A program made the position numbers and the translations under genes. Positions 63,564-64,000 of a stretch of 64,000 nt of DNA are shown piece after piece. The notes beneath the pieces are model-generated. The model had not been told where the DNA came from and searched no databases. It saw only the letters and a list, made by a program, of their open reading frames with translations. This DNA is from UBA1479 sp040218445. Lineage in GTDB: Bacteria; Pseudomonadota; Alphaproteobacteria; Rhodospirillales; Casp-alpha2. Position 1 is the stretch's first letter, and each line of letters begins with the position of its first letter. The DNA lies in NCBI GenBank assembly GCA_040218445.1, contig JAVJRK010000010.1:744001-808000 (forward strand), given 5' to 3'.

Positions 63564-63863
63564 ATGGACGTCATTACCGGCCCTGTCATTTCGATCCTGC
63601 TGATCGCCCTCGACCTTTACATGTGGGTCGTCATCATCGGCGTGATCCTCAGTTGGCTGGTCGCCTTCAGCGTGGTCAACACATCGAACAAGTTCGTCTA
63701 CATGGTCGGTGATTTCTGCTACCGGGCGACGGAACCGCTGTTGGGACGGATCCGGCGGGTGCTGCCCAACCTGGGCGGGCTGGACGTTTCACCGATCGTG
63801 CTGATCCTGGGGATCATCTTCCTCAAGGAATTCCTGATCCGTCTTGCCCATAAGATTGTCTGA
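63564..63863 (+). CDS. YggT family membrane protein
   Basis: A 99-residue protein with a single YggT domain: two hydrophobic segments (about 5-35 with ISILLIALDLYMWVVIIGVILSW in parts, and 74-95), separated by FCYRATEPLLGRIRRVLPNLGGLDVSP. YggT proteins are implicated in osmotic tolerance and cell-envelope organisation. GGAGA precedes ATG 63564. The next gene (DUF167/YggU-like) overlaps it, matching the yggT-yggU pairing in other proteobacteria. Confidence 0.9.
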   Translation: MDVITGPVISILLIALDLYMWVVIIGVILSWLVAFSVVNTSNKFVYMVGDFCYRATEPLLGRIRRVLPNLGGLDVSPIVLILGIIFLKEFLIRLAHKIV

Positions 63864-64000
63864 TCGGGCAGGGCCCAACACCCGCCTTCCCCTCACGATT
63901 TCGGCAGATGGGCTTCGGGTGTTTCTGCGCGTCACGCCCAAGGCGCGGTCCCAAGGCATCGGCGGTCTGGCCGAGGCAGCGGACGGGGGTATTTTCCTGA
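63856..64000 (+). CDS. DUF167 (YggU-like) family protein, N-terminal part
   Basis: The frame starts at TTG 63856, overlapping the yggT stop by eight bases, and runs off the right edge after 48 codons. The visible part LTISADGLRVFLRVTPKARSQGIGG, then an acidic AADGGIF, matches the start of DUF167 proteins, whose conserved strand includes VxxxPKA. Function of the family is not established. Start codon choice is uncertain. Confidence 0.75.
   Translation, partial: MSDRAGPNTRLPLTISADGLRVFLRVTPKARSQGIGGLAEAADGGIFL

Overview
The window is a 64 kb chromosomal segment of a GC-rich alphaproteobacterium, most likely Rhodospirillales-like. The evidence is gene order and content: rimP-nusA-ylxR-infB-rbfA-truB-rpsO-pnp; fabA-fabB-fabI beside an Irr-type Fur regulator; coaBC-ubiB-ubiE divergent from mutM; rpsT-dnaA-dnaN-recF-gyrB; and an aerobic-type cobalamin locus with cobN and cobW. 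I cannot name a species. Nearly everything looks like core chromosome. I see no prophage, transposase, integrase or CRISPR array.

Layout. (1) 1-12.4 kb, plus strand: the end of lnt, then metK, trmB and the long translation/transcription-factor operon ending in pnp, with hairpins before rimP and between rpsO and pnp. (2) 12.4-18.5 kb, plus: unsaturated fatty acid synthesis (fabA, fabB, fabI), the iron regulator irr, then rubrerythrin, a two-cluster Fe-S CCG-domain protein and a DUF3501 protein. The irr and rubrerythrin promoters carry matching Irr-box-like sequences. (3) 18.6-31.9 kb, mixed strands: SH3 protein, 2-hydroxyacid dehydrogenase, pabB-pabC, then a minus-strand block (ubiE-ubiB, coaBC-dut, Rrf2 regulator-cysK-moeB-DsrE), then mutM, an exported small protein and an enoyl-CoA hydratase. 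(4) 32-42 kb, plus: rpsT, a long AT-rich and hairpin-rich leader, dnaA-dnaN-recF-gyrB, a pentapeptide-repeat protein and a class A PBP. (5) 42-48 kb: hldE-gmhA and a UDP-glucuronate decarboxylase on the minus strand (LPS/surface sugars), facing two tandem paralogous proteins with catalytically degenerate EAL-like domains. (6) 48-59 kb: cobalamin genes cobT (minus) and cobS, cobC-like phosphatase, cobU/P, cobW, cobN, cobO, a SYLF lipoprotein and cobQ (plus). (7) 59-64 kb: small unrelated genes (DUF1232, SDR, phhB, zincin, MscS, response regulator), a tRNA-Ala(CGC) with a duplicated 3' end, then yggT and the start of a DUF167 gene.

How it fits together. Translation and RNA-decay genes share one operon, probably with leader-based control. 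Irr likely links iron status to its own expression and to rubrerythrin. The cob genes cover nucleotide-loop assembly, cobalt insertion, adenosylation and amidation of B12, without a recognisable B12 riboswitch here. The most interesting leads are the paired degenerate EAL proteins, the Irr-box/rubrerythrin-CCG-DUF3501 cassette, the tRNA-Ala 3'-end duplication, the structured dnaA leader, and the five-codon leader ORF coupled to fabA.
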